DNA of 64,000 nt, from the NCBI GenBank assembly GCA_030141605.1, contig JAQGDQ010002374.1, positions 188,001-252,000 of the forward strand, in the 5' to 3' direction. Below are positions 23,801 through 38,800 of this stretch, piece after piece. The translations under genes were made by a program, and so were the position numbers. This DNA is from Tubiluchus corallicola. Lineage: Eukaryota > Priapulida > Priapulimorpha > Priapulimorphida > Tubiluchidae. How positions within the stretch are numbered: position 1 is the stretch's first letter; each line of letters opens with the position of its first letter. The notes under the pieces were generated by a model that saw only the letters and a program-made list of their open reading frames with translations, did no database searches and was not told the DNA's origin.

Positions 23801-26800
23801 TGTCTCTGGCAATAATAAAAATATGGTTATATAAATGTGTTCAATACTCGTACCAGAAGACACGCCAAAATAAAATTATATGTGATATATATGGCTGTTC
23901 AACTTTACTGATTTATAACCTTTAAATTGTGGGAATGCCCTAACAGTCTAACCCTAAATGTTACCAATTACCAAATGGATCAAATAGCTTTCCCTTTTGT
24001 TCTTTTGTTTTTTTGTCCTCTGGTTCTGGTTTTATCAAAATCTGATAAGTGAATACGCAATTATTCATGAACAGTAATTAAATAAAACATGCGAATGTTG
24101 CTTAGAACACACAACTTTGGAGCTCTGGATGCCCGGCTCACCGACCACCTTTTATAGTGCTCTATAAGCACGTCCCTCTATAACATTTTTATTAATTCTG
24201 AGTTGGTTATGTTTCACAGGAAACAGTAGTTTTAAGGGTGCAAGAAAAACATTTTTCAAGGACAACTGATTGGTTTTTTTTTATTGTATGCAGAAAACAT
24301 TTTCTTCTACTTGCTCAATTTAAAATTTCTATCTATCAAACATGTTTGATCCATACAGAAACATACATTTGTCTGGATATACCAACCGACTACTTATTTA
24401 TTCCTACACAGAAACATTTTTGTCAGGAAATAGTAACTGACTATATATTTATTTCTTAATCAACAATAGTTAATAATAATTTATTTAAAAAGACACTTAT
24501 GTAGTCAAACCGTGTCAAAATGTGTGGGAATTCTGGAGGGGGAAGTTGATATATAAAATAATCTGATCATCATGAAGTCTCCCTTTCTCCTGAAGAGAAC
24601 TACTTAATAACAAAAGAATTGCAAACAAGAGATAAAAACTGCATCGGAAGTCATTTCTTTTTTCATTTTACTGACATGTTCTCTGGCTCCAAAACAGTGT
24701 AGCAAAGACTGAAATTTCACTGTAATAATTCCATAACCATGGTTAAGTAGTTGCATTTAACCTAATTTTAGTCAACCATATTTTGCAACGTGAAATATTG
24801 TGCAATGTAGACACATGTAGTTACACTGTACCTGATACTCTAACATGGTCTTTGGACTGTGTGTCAGTACAGAATCAGCTTCTACTGACGTGATAAATGT
24901 GTCAGAATGTGACGTAGTTTGTAAACAAAATGTGATGATTTACGCAAGAATGATAAATACATGTTACATTAACGTAAAGCAAAGGGCGTATTTGTAATGT
25001 AAATACTAATGCCGTTATAACAGAAGCTGACATAAGAAGCTAGGAAGGAAGCAGTTATAAAATTAGTGAAAACGTCTGGTACTCTACATAAAATTATGAA
25101 ACTTGTAAAACTGTCAGTCTGTGTTATACTGTCGGCATGGCTGCCACAAATAACCTTCAGCTATTGGCCATGTTTCCATGATTGCGTAGATGTGCCTTTA
25201 TGTCCACATGAATTACCAAATGACCGATGTGTATGTACAGAATCCGGCGGTCAATCAACAATATTCTGCGAATGGATGGGATATGAACCACTAAGATTAA
25301 CGTTAAAGACAATGCGGTTACAGATTGGCACCTTTATCATCAGTGAGTTTCACTACTCGCCAAAGCTGGTTGATAACATGTTAGAAAGTATGATCTCTTT
25401 ACAGAAACTACGAGTGAATAGAACAGATGTAACTGAACTCAACAGTGGAGCATTCAAACATTCTTCTGCACAACTAGGACTAACCACACTAGAAATTGTA
25501 GACAATGAACAACTAACTAAGATAAGTAATAATGCCTTTTCTGATATTTCCTCATTGCAGTATCTATATTTGAGACGTAATCGTTTAAGTGAAATTGCAA
25601 GTGAGAGCTTTGAAGGACTTCCACATTTGATAACACTTGACTTAAGTCAAAACGCAATAACGGATGTTGCCTCTTGGATACCTTCAATTCCTGGCAGCGT
25701 ACAGAACTTGTGGATGTGCTACAATGGCATTACAACTCTTCAGGCAAACACACTTGGAAGTTTATCAGGTTTGTTCGCACTTTATCTGGACTACAACAAG
25801 ATCCACACAATTGAGGAAAGGGCGTTGGACAACTTGCAAAATCTCACTGTGCTTTTTCTAGGTGAGAACAATCTGACATCATTGGAATCTGGCACATTTG
25901 CAAAAACCACTAAGTTGAAAATAATTAGCTTGGTTTACAACAAGTTTGAGCATATAAAACGCGGAGTCTTCGACGATCCCGGACTAGAAGAACTAGAAAG
26001 CCTCGACCTCAGCAACAATCTAATAAAAACATTAGACGAAGATTCCATTATAAGCAGAAGCGAATATCAAGCCATAACGCTAGACTTGAGTAGTAAGTTC
26101 TTATTGTTAAATCAACTTAATATTGCCAAATGACACAATTAGCACAATAACTTTCTGTTCTGTTTTGATTCCCACTTATTCTAGTGAAATTTAAGTGTTA
26201 AATAGCCTAGCAGTCACACTAATGTTGAACAACGCAAATTATAGATAGCATCGAAAGTGTGCAATGTTGATCACCTAAAAACAGTCAACTTTTCAAGTGA
26301 CTAATCAGGTACGATAAACTTGATAAGCTTTAGGGGTTATCTTGATGGTGAATCTTAGAAAAAATGCCATTACATAACTCCAACTCTTACAAACAGCTGT
26401 TTTAAACGAAAAAAAGAATAACATCAATAAAATTCCTAAAATTTGGCTGAAAGTACACACAGTAGTAGAATTAAAATGTGCAAAACAGTGTTTTCATACA
26501 ATATTACTTAGCACTAATTTTACTGAACAGCCATGAGATTGAAATCATATAATGTACACTCATCATTTTGCTTTCCAAAAAATTCGGGACAACAATAACC
26601 AGGTTTAATGCATTAAACTTTTTCAGACAATCCCTTAAACTGTTTGTGTGAACTAGCCTGGCTCATTAACACTTCCTGGGGAGGAGGTACCAGACTTGGA
26701 AAGTGTGCTGCACCACCTCATCTGAGCGGACAAAGTCTTGACGACTTAACTACCGAAGACTTGTGCAATCTTTAAGTTTCCTATAATATATTAAAAATTT

Positions 26801-29800
26801 TTCAGACAATCCATTAAACTGTTCGTGTGAACTGGCCTGGCTGGTTAACACTACCTGGGGCTGGGGAACTAAACTTGGAACTTGTGCCGAGCCACCACAT
26901 TTTAGCGGACAAAGCCTCGATGAACTGAATGCAGCAGACTTATGCAATCCATACAGACCGCCAACTGGAAACCCGACGACAGAGGAAGAGGAAACGACAG
27001 AATACACCAAAGACACCACTGAATCGCCACCACAAACAACTACAGATTCTGGTAGAAGATTACAATTTGAGATGATTTTGCTATCTTTATCTATATATGT
27101 GTCTTTAATGCAGAAATTAGCTTGAAAATATATTAGCATTCTCACATCTTTTACGGTTATTTAATATGTTATATCAAATTCAAACATAGACATCAAGTTA
27201 TAACTATAAGTGAATAAAATACGACAAAAACTTATTAGCAGAATTAAATGAATAGAAATAAACATGTGTTGCTGTTCTAACATAGTAATAATATGATTGT
27301 TTCTTAAACATATAGTTTGTTAATTTGATTAAAATGATTTGTTAACGTGATTATCAGCCTTTTAACCATCTTTTGCAGCTATGATCAAATGAATAGAAAT
27401 AAATATGTGTTGCTGTTCTAACATAGTAATAATATGATTGTTTCTTAAACATATAGTTTGTTAATTTGATTAAAATGATTTGTTAACGTGAGTATCAGCC
27501 TTTTAACCATCTTTTGCAGCTATGATCAATGTTGATTGCTGCATCAGATTAATACAAAAAAATGTTAAAACTATCACTCAACTACACTGACACGTTAACA
27601 CACCAACACTTCAATCTCAACTGTGTTCAAGCTGATGCAGCTATCAGTACTCACGTTACGACAAATAAGCGAGAATGAACAGATTTCAGCAAAGCATCTA
27701 TGACTATGGAAACAACTCACTCCATACTTACATAATTCAGAAAGAATTTTGTGAAAGGCTTTGTATGAAAACTTACTTGTATTCATTTGTTTCAGCTAAA
27801 TCATAAATATCTTCCTCTATCAAGAGATAGGCTCTTCCACCCGTTGCTGGCATCAACCTATTTTCGTACAACCACACCTTGTCTTCACTATCACCTGAAT
27901 ACTAAAGTTAAAATTAACCGAGTTATAGCTAAACAGGAAACAACTGCTGATATTCAACCTTAAATATGTGTGTATTTCACAGCAACATGTGAAGCAAATA
28001 CCACAAAAAAACAAATTTATGAAAAGCTTATTTATTTGTGGTGAGATATTACATTTTCTTATGTTATTATTTTCTCATTTTTTTTGTATTTTTAAAAATA
28101 ATTTGCACAAGAAATGCTTTTTCAAAACTAATTTAGAGCTAATGATTAGCAGTCACTATAACAAAATTAGTAGGACCTATTGTCCACTTTCAGCAGTTAA
28201 TTCTGCAATTGACAAACAGGAGGTCAATTATGCATAAGATAGTTTATATTATACTACATTACTTATTTTGACAGTAAATTGGCATACAAAGAAGATGCGT
28301 AATAGTGCATTCACAATAATAGGGCCTTGGAGTAGCGAAGTTAATCGTCAAACAAACTGCTGCTGATTTTTTCAATATTCTTATCGTGAAGTGGCATCGC
28401 TAGTTGCCGGATTCAGCATCATAACGAGTAAAGCAGTTAAAGATGGTCTCCACTCAGTAAATAACACAGCAATTTGTAACCTAAGCAACACGTTAGTTCA
28501 AAGAATTAGGGACCAAAAAAACTGCCCGTGAATTCTGTGATGCACCAGTCACATTTCACCTTTTGCATCTTTCCTTTTCTTTTTTTGTTTCGCTACTTAT
28601 GATCACTGTGCATAGTTTAAGTAGTAATTACTTACCTTAAATAAATCTGGATGTTTTATGTACAATCTACCACGAGTAGCACCAAGACCTAATGCTCTGT
28701 AAAACAGTGAACAAACATTACTCTGCAAAATAGAGACACAACTTATCTTTAATATCACTTGGCGATGAAGATTTAAGTACAGTACTTAAATTCTTATGAC
28801 ATTTTGAAATATTCCAAACATAAAGTAGGCATTTCATGTTTTTAATGGGGGGGGGGGGGGGAAGGGGCAGTTTGTCACTGCACTGCAACACTATTGCTCA
28901 CATGAACTGGCTCTCCACCACACTCTCTACACTATTGAATAATCAAAATTAGGAATTCTGCTTGATAAATTGGTCAGTAAAAATGCAGTTTTATCGAAGA
29001 CTTTAGGCTCTCAAGAAAATTGTGAATTTTCGTTCTTGTTATTACACTAAATTAGCATAAAAACAAGAATGAAAAGCCATAGTCACTTACAAAAACTAAG
29101 CAAAATCTCTGTTTTCACATAAAATTATATCTTGACTCATAAATATATAATTTGCCTTTAACCGGCACAGTCCCATAAAATAAAAACCAAATGTTGGAAA
29201 ATAACCATGATAGAGAACTAAAGGAATCCAAAAAGCACAGGAGTCCATAGCAGCTAAGAACTGAGACACATGTACTATTGACCCACACCACCCGTTGTAT
29301 ATATCATTAGCAAAACATTTAATATTAAAATTATTGCTCACTTATTTGCTTTAGCACCCATTACGAATTTTGTTTCAAGCGTCAGCCGTTCGGGATCCCA
29401 TTTCGGCCCCTCACGCAGTACTGACTCAGCTTTGCTGAACTTTGAGGATGGCGTGCTACGTCCAGAGCCTAAACCTCGAATCTGTAACAAAACATGGCAT
29501 GTAATTACCATACATGGTCAAAAGCAAACTGACATAATTATAACGATGTAATCACCATCGTTGGGCTTACATTAAATGAGACTGAAATTAACAATAAACA
29601 AAACTGAAAACAAAACAAACAAAACCAAAGTCAATTAAATTTGAGTGATTATAAGTTAATATTATAAAATTAAAACAACACATTTTTAATATCAATTATA
29701 CCTGTCCAAAAACATAAGGAAATTCATATGCCAATACCAGTATATATACATATACAAACACACACACACACCCTCACACATGCAAGCATGCACACACACA

Positions 29801-32800
29801 CACACACACGTATATAAACTTAACAGTTTAATTCTTGCATTGGTGGATAATGATAAAATGTTATTCAATAATAGAGCTATCTAGGACATTTCTTCAATTC
29901 TTAAATAACAGAAGTATTAGAACCATAACTTATCACAAAAAAGTTAATCTTTTACATCAAACTTTTATTTTTTACTTCCTCCAAACAGGACTTCTAACAG
30001 CCTATGTAATAAACTCCCAGAAATATAATTAACAAGTGCTTCTCCATTGCTTAATCCAATAATATCATCTTATGCAAGCAGTGCTGATAGGGTGCCGTTG
30101 TTTTTCTTAGCCCACGTGAGAATGTATTGGTCAAACAGAGTTTTTATGGTTCATATCATCTCAGCTGTAATCTTATATTTGCATTCCAATATTTACAATT
30201 ATAGGATTAAACATTAGCAGAGGCTGAACAGCTCACGCCAACTGGTTTTTAAAAATGTCTCTGGGGCATTAACTACAACAAAGTTTGAGGTTTGACACTA
30301 AACCGGTACAGGGCCAAAGAAACTGTGATGGGGGTGGGAAGATGACCAACACCAAATACAATGCAAATAATGAGCATGGCATCACCAAGGTGACAGCCTA
30401 CGATGAGAAATAATGTGTCAACAGCCGAAATACTGTAATGGAAAACTTCTGCAAGGGCTGCCACTAATTCACATTTTAGGCCTGTTGTGCTGCCAACACC
30501 CATCAAACTACCTGAAAAAATGCTGTTCTCAGAGCTTAATTTGCTACAATATGCAGTAGTGGCCAGTAGTTCGTGTACTTGAGAAAGGAAATATTTAAGT
30601 GGCAAATAATAGCAAACTCTGACTACTTTAATTGAAAAATGCCTTCTAATTATTTGAGTACAGAGTTTTTATTAGTGATGTCGACTTTATTACTCCTGTG
30701 CCATGCTGAAGACTGCTCACAGTACTCCGGATGTCCGAAAATGACACAGTGTCACTGCAGCTTTGGAACAAGGGTGGCCATCACAGAAAAATGTCCACAC
30801 GTTGCCTGCATCTACCATGACAGCACACAGTTCGAAGCAGCTGTGAGCGAGATCGACCGGCCTGTCTACAAACTCATGGTCACCAACAACAACCCCAATG
30901 CTACATTTCCCAAGAAGTTTCTGAAGGGAATAGTGGCCCGTCATGTAGAACTCAGGGCAAGAAATTTGATGGCAATCAAGGAGAAAACCTTTGAAGGTCT
31001 TGACGCTACGAATCTTATAATAAAGGCAACCAATCTCCCACAGATACACCCAAAAGCATTTTTAAGTCTAAGGGACTTGGAATCACTCAAAATTACAGCT
31101 GCCAAGCTTCAGCATTTCAAGTTGGACCTATCTTCACTGTCGAGGTTAAAAGAGCTTGATCTGTCGAGGAATGGCATAAAAAATATTGACTACATACCAT
31201 TTCATCAAAATGTTGAGACAAAAAACGTTTTACTGCTGCTATATGGTGAGTGACAACTATTATGCTACAGCTACTGGTACTACCATAATGATAATGATAA
31301 CGATATAAGATATACAATAATGGTGACGATAACAACAACAACAATAATAACAAAAAACCAGTAAGTACATGTAACTCCAAGTACAAGAAAATCAAGTAAT
31401 AGCAAATTTTGAAGTTTCATTATGAAGTTCTATCATTTATTAAATTAAAAGTTCATCTCACAGCTAGGTGGAATTTCTTCACACAATATTAATTGACAAT
31501 TATTTTTACAAAACAGAATAACTCATTGAGGCTTGAGGGTGTAATGGCTGTCAATGAGGGTATAGGCTATATAAAAAATACAGCCCATCTAATTTTAAAT
31601 TATAAGTTGTACATATAATTTACAAAAACTCGTGGTTTAGCCTAATGCAATCACCACCAACAGTTTTTTGTTTTCTTTACATTCTTATATTAAACATATT
31701 GTAGTTGTGCCAAATACATATTTAAGATTCACTGCACATATGTGGTTTGTGCTGCACTGTAGCTCTGTATTAGCATAACTGTATGTTTGGGTCACCCTGC
31801 AAAAGTAGTGCCAGTGGACCACAAATCATTAAACTTAGGTAAAAATGTCTGAGGCCTATCGAATGTACCACAATTTTTAAGATCGGTCAAAAAACATCAT
31901 AACTTGCCTTTAATTTTTCCTTGAGAATTTCGCGTTGACAAAATTGTTAAAGTTTTGGAAAATTATGCATTACTTTGATGCTTTACCAGTTCTTCTTCAC
32001 AGCCAAGGGTCCCTCCAACCGATGGGTTTCCCAGCAGATACTGGGGCTGTGAGGGTGGGTGCAAAGTTTTGCCACTACACTGCTGTTTTGGGGCCATCCA
32101 AATATAACGATATCAAGTTTAGGGAGGTAGATGACATGAGATGTGATAACACCATTATAACATAATGTAAATAGGTAAGTAAAGTAAAGGTAAAGGTAAA
32201 TTAAAGGTAAGTAGGTGATTTAGTCATGATATTGTTAACTGACTTCATGTTTTTTTCACACGTGTGTGCCAGCAGCAGTAGCAGTGCCAGTAGAATGACG
32301 CAACCCACTGATGGTTTCTCATTAATTAACAACAGTGATGTTGTTGAATGTCCTTGGGAGGAGAAAGAATAAAATGTACAAAAAACTACATCGATATCAA
32401 TATAAGAGGTAGGTAGGTGGTGGGGCATATGATAACACTATTACAACATAAGGTAGGATAGTCCTCCAAATCGGCCGAAAACTTGATATCGTTATGTATG
32501 GATGGCCCCTTTGTAATACTTAGCACATTATCCAGTAGCAACCCAGAAACTTATTAATAGGGAAACACACAATTGTCTTTATATAATTATAACATTAGAT
32601 CTTTTAACAACACATTCACTCATTATCAGGAAACCCTTTTGAATGTGACTGTCGATTACGATGGCTGAGAGAAACCGTCTGGCTTAACGAAGGAGATTAT
32701 CAGGGCAGCGACCTTGGCGTCTGTGACTCGCCCAAGAAGCTCCGCGAGAAACGTGTGCTCGACCTCAAGCCAGAAATGTTGTCAGATTGTGAACCAAAAA

Positions 32801-35800
32801 ACAAAGACAAAGCTGGATCATCTGGGAGCATTTCAACACTGCACTCAATCATAGCAGTGATCTCAGTTATACTACCTGCATGTTTAATCAAATAACCACA
32901 CTTTTTAACAATAACCTTGGCCTCTCTCACATGCGTGGCATACCATATCTACGATTCCATATGTGCTATACAATGCATATAAAACAGTTTTTACTAAAAC
33001 TTCCTTTGCGTGCCCAAACACTTCTGCATTAGTAGGATACACACGTAGACTTTCAGAGAGTATTATAGCACATATTTTCACATCTTTATTTTTCTTTTGT
33101 GAAAATACTCTGAACTGTTTCTGCTATAGTATATTTATTATGTTGTCCACCTAAAACCTTTTTCCTCGTTTTTACAACATAACAATGGTTAAACAAGTGA
33201 TGCAGTCATAACAATCGTAGTCATCATCATCCTTCGCACATTCGAAAATCTCTTCCTTTCTTCTTGACATAGAACATGGGTAATCAAAAACCTGGTTTCT
33301 GCTTTTCAACTCTAAATGGCAGGAAGTATGTCCAGTTAAGTTAGAAAACGTGAATCTGTCAATAAACTATTACGTTATGCAACGAGCAATGTGCTTATCA
33401 GCATTCTCACGCTTCACTCAGTGAATGCACAGAGTTGTAGCTTATGAGAGCAGAACCATCAAATTCATTATTATCTGCAAATACGTCTAAACTAGATAGT
33501 CATTTGGTTCAGTAAGCATACTCAAACTTAAGAGTACTTTGACTGCCTTACTAATTATCGTTATGCATACAGGGGCAGTCAGGTTCTAAAGTTAGGAGGG
33601 CCAAATACATAAAAAAACTTGACCACACCACACAATTTTCAACATATTGATTATAAATTTTAATTTTGTGTTTAAAATCAAAACACGAAACAGAATACAG
33701 CTTAAAATTAATTAAAACACAAAAAAGTTTTGCAGTAAGCTTATAAATCTCAAATTTGGGGCAATTTGATCCTTGATTCTATCAGGCAACCTTGATAAAT
33801 GAGTTACGTAAATGCACACTCATTTCAAACACAGGAGCCAGATTGGTCAAATAAAGTAATGACACCAGAAATTGTTCCAGGGCCATGCGATCAAAAAATA
33901 TAAAAAATCGACTTTTATTGTGTTTATAGAGTTAATAGAGCTTAAATGTAACAGACATAGACTTCTACAAGCAATTAAGGTGTGCAGACATTAGTACAAA
34001 TGGCTGTAATATGTTAGTGTATGTATGTTAGCGTAAGTTTAAAACAATCCAAGCCAGCATTTAACAACATGCAGCTTAGTTTTGCCTTTGTTTCTTTAAA
34101 AAGTATTTCTGCACAAATCAAAATGTACAGGTGTGGAAAGTGAAAACAAAATGAAAGATTATAGTAAATTAAAGTTACTAAGTAAATTGTAAACTGATAC
34201 AGTAGCAATCAAAATTTTCGCATGTTAGTTCTTAAACACATAGGATTTTTACAGGAAGTTTGTAGTTTATAGTAATAATAATTATAAACATTTATTAATC
34301 GTTGATTATAATGTATTTACTCATCTTGTTATCATGAAATGTACAAGCATTAGAAAATAATAATTGTATTGTGATACTGTATGCTTGTTACTGACATGTT
34401 CACATGAATTGTGCAATAAACAGAAATAAATTAGTTTGAAATTAATGTTTTTGTCATATACTGTAAGTAACAGCTAATATTCTTTTTCATTAACTTATAT
34501 CGCTCATATATTTGTAATCATACTTATACTTATAAACATACAAGATCTAAGTTCAAAAAATTTGAAATTTTGACAATGTTCCATGTAAACGCTCTCAAAT
34601 GAGGTAAACCCGAGGCCATTGATCAAATTTTATTCAAGATGAACTAAAGTTTTCGCCAGTCACTAGTAATCTTAATATTACTAAAAATTCTCTCCCCACA
34701 TGTAATACACCATACCTTTTGTTAGACTACAAAACAAAGACACTGCAAAAATTCTAGAACGTTAAGTATTGGGAGTTTCTCAGGAAGAAAACCATGCATT
34801 AATGATGGGTGATTTTGAAGTTGGATTACAAACTTGTTCTTGTAATTTGATATCACGATTAATCTTTGGTGACGCTTTTTTTACCGTTTTAGCAATATTT
34901 ATCAATGATTGCAGGGAAATATAGCCTGTAAACTTCTTCACAGCTTTCATCGCTGTCAGCCATTGTTGTACTCGTAACCTATTTCATAGACATGTACATT
35001 TGTTAACTACTCTATAGGTCACTATATGCATCACGTGCCAACGAAGTTTCCAACATAGTGGTTAGCACAAGGTGTAGACGTTGTGTAAGGTGGGAAAAAT
35101 TAGAAAAAAACACAAAAATTGAGTTTATTTGTACTAACACACTGGCTTTTAGTCGGTGTGTAACACGTATAGTTTGCTGTCGATTAATGTTGATTAAGTG
35201 AATTACTGTTCAGTTACAAATTATATGATTTATACATGGTTGTATTTGGGGTTAATTCAATTAATCCATTAACCGCCCATCGCTGCCATGTGTTATAACA
35301 TGGTGCATGATCCAACAACTCAGACAACTAATCCAAATTAAACTAACTCTTTTGAGAATGTGCACACCACATGTAAAAACAAAAAAATGAAACAAATAAA
35401 AGTAAAGACGACAAAAACACAAGAGCAATGTAACTCACCTTTTTGTGCCTGCTGATGGAGATGCTGACATCAGAGTCAGTGTCAGAAGTGTGGCTTCTTT
35501 TTAAATAACTGGGAATGTTCTAACAAAAGAAAATTTAATTGTAGCTGCACTGGTGAAAATTTCCACATTGCAAAGTACAGTAAGCCCTTGCTTAACGATG
35601 CTCTGTAAAAGTTGCTGCTAACGAGACACTGAAAAACTACTTTCTTGGTTATGTTCATATCTGTCAGAAAGGAAACAATCCGTAATTATCAATGGTTTTG
35701 CATCTGATCTAAAGTGCGTGTATAGGTCCTCTCCTCTTTTTGATATTCATTAAAGACACATAGCTGATGGTATTCAGTCCGATATGCGATTACTTACTGA

Positions 35801-38800
35801 CGATACATGCATAAAACATGTAGATGAGTGTCCAAGTGCTACTGGTAACACATTACAGCAAGATCTAAGATCTGTATTACTCAATGGGCTAGGAGATGGT
35901 TGGTTACCTTTAATGCAGACAAAACAGAATTAGTTATCTTTTCTCACAAAACTCATCCACCATTTCATCCCGATCTGCTTCTTCAGGGGACAAAAATCGG
36001 AAATTATATTAAGCATAAACACTTGGGTTTAATTTTAACCAGTAATTTAACTTGCAACGTTCATATGCTATTATTTTAGTTAGAGCTTCTAAACGTTTAG
36101 ACCCATTGCAAAAAATTAACTTCTTTTAGATAGGTGGTCCTTAGACAAGTTATACAAATCGTATATTAGACCATTGCTTGAATATTGTGAATGCATTTGG
36201 GACAATTGCACAGAAGCGACTGCTCTAGCTGTTGAACAAATTCAGTACCATGTTTCATTGGTAGTGTTTGGAGCTGTGTTTGGTACAAGCGGAGAGAAAT
36301 TGCTGAGAGATCTTTCTTGTGACTCCACGTCACCACAGAAGATACATTCATAAAATGTCTTTATTTTATAAAATTGCTAAAGGAGCTTCATCATCTTACC
36401 TTACTTCCATACTTACAGAACCTGTTTATGATAGAACCTACTATAATTTACGTAATAGTGAAAATTTATCGTTAATTATTTGTATTTCTAACTACTTTCA
36501 ATCAAGGTTTTTCCCTTCTGGTACAGAAAAATGGAATAAGCTTTCTACTGATATTAGAAAATTAAAATAAATTTTTAGCCAGTAAGTTTTAAGAAAGTTC
36601 TAATTAAAATTTACTGTATTCCCCTGAAATTTTATTATTTTACAGGTGCACGTTTTGCTTCTGAGTTAACCTACATTAAGGTTGGGCACAAATGCTTTAA
36701 ATTACTCTTTTGTACAAATTCAGCTTTATCACATGCTACTATTTATAACAAATGTAATTTGCAAACTGAAGATGTGTTGCATTATTTACTAATATGTCCA
36801 ATTTACAATGCTATAAGATTACCTTACTCGAGTAAAGTAACTGTCTTAATAGCCCCGTATGTTAATTTTAATGACCTTTTGACGGTCGATAAAGCTAAAC
36901 TTTTAGTTGCTGGATGCAATCTGTTTCCAAATTCAATTAATCAAGCTCTACGAAACACAAATGTACATTACAAAGACAAAAAGGCAAATACTGTTGATTA
37001 AAAATAAAGATTTCATTACTATTATTATATATTTCCGTAAATATATACACATTAATATTTTCTCTTGCTAGTCATTATAATCACCACTGCCTTAGCTAGC
37101 CCAAACAATAACAGTATACCTTACTTAATGTGTCCACCGATTGCTTATGTAGATTATTAATAGCTGGGTGTACAACTGGTATACTTTTGTAATATATTCA
37201 GAAAAATCTTTGATTAAACAACCTAACTGCTTTATAGATGATTCTGTTAAAAAATAAATGTCTATAAATTTTTTTAGTTTTTTGCACTTTAGTTACATTT
37301 TAGTTTTCACACCTTAGTTACTGATTAGCTTTTTAATTAAACAAATACTTATAGTGTAGCTGTAAGCAATAAACCCTACAAAGTGTTTAATTTATAAGCC
37401 AAGTGTTATCGGTTTTCCCCTGCAACATAACTGAATGGTTTTATATACCCATCCTTTCAGTGATTGTTATTCCCCTGCCAGGAATTGAACCCTTTTGCAT
37501 AGCACTAGAGATTTTTGCTACTGGAATCCAACACAATGCTTTTACATTCTTTCTTGGGGAAATCATGGTTTCATCTAGCAATGTTTTGCTTAACAACACT
37601 TTTTTTGGGCATCATCATTAAGCGAGGATTCACTGTACCCGAGTAGCTTTCCGTTTTACAACGCAAGTGTGAAATGTAAATGCATTACAAATGTCTCCAA
37701 ATTATTATAAAAGTGCAAAACTTGCAAAACAGCTATTTCAATGCATTGAAATTTATTACATCATAATTATCAGTGAGTCAGGTGGACTATATCCATTACA
37801 ACATTGTTAAGTACCCATGCGCGCACGTGCGCAAATATAAACATATACAATTAACGTTCATTTAAATCTAGTGCTAATTTAGTACTTAAAGTAAGCAAAG
37901 TCGGCATTGAAGGAGAAAAAGATGGCAAATAGTCATTATTGTTAAATGAATCATTAATAAACAAAGAGTCATTAAAACAAGGACTTACTATACAGTAGAC
38001 ATATATGTAATATTTGTAAATATATATGTAAGCATATATGTAAATATATATATATATACATATATACATTTGGGAGAGGGAAACAAAATATTTTTGTTTA
38101 AGTAGCTTGCAAGTTTTACTTAATAAATTTCATAATTAAACTGTTAAAATGAACACTTTCAATGCTACGCACTGTTTCACGGTCAATCACTTAGTTTGTT
38201 ATCAGCACGGATTTTGACTAGAAGTAGCAACTATGCTGTTGTGACGCTTTCCACATAGTTTCAGGAAAAACTCCCGCAGCTGCTTTATTTTCCAGAAATA
38301 GAGGATAATATTTGTCAATGCGCTGATGTTTATTAATATGTCAGCACTCTGCTTCAATGATTTAAGTTCCAACTCAGTAGCACAGGTAATACCCAAGTGT
38401 GCAAAAAAAGCTGCAAAACACAGCAATGATGTTCCAACAGTTGCAAACACAGATATTGCAGCTTTGATCCGCTCTATTAAATTCAGATAGTTTTGATGAC
38501 TATCAGGCACTGCATTAGCTAACTGGATTTTATGCTGTAGAACAACTTTAAATACACTTGCATAAATGAAGAAGATGACTGAAGATGCTATGGCATATTG
38601 TGCAGCAAAATAAAGACAAAATTCGGGGTGAACCTGACGGGCTATGACACATTTTGTAACATCCTTAACCTCCGTATTATTCAAAAAGGTAAACCACGAT
38701 GAAGATGCTATTCCTATGCAAAAAGAGTATATCCAAGACACAAAGATAGTGATAGTGCTATTCAAGTTAGTACTGAGATGGTGATAATGTAGAGGATAGA

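Noticed and set aside
25066-25095. Upstream extension of the first LRR protein
   Set aside because: It starts with GTG, which is not a normal animal start. The ATG at 25096 begins a good signal peptide.
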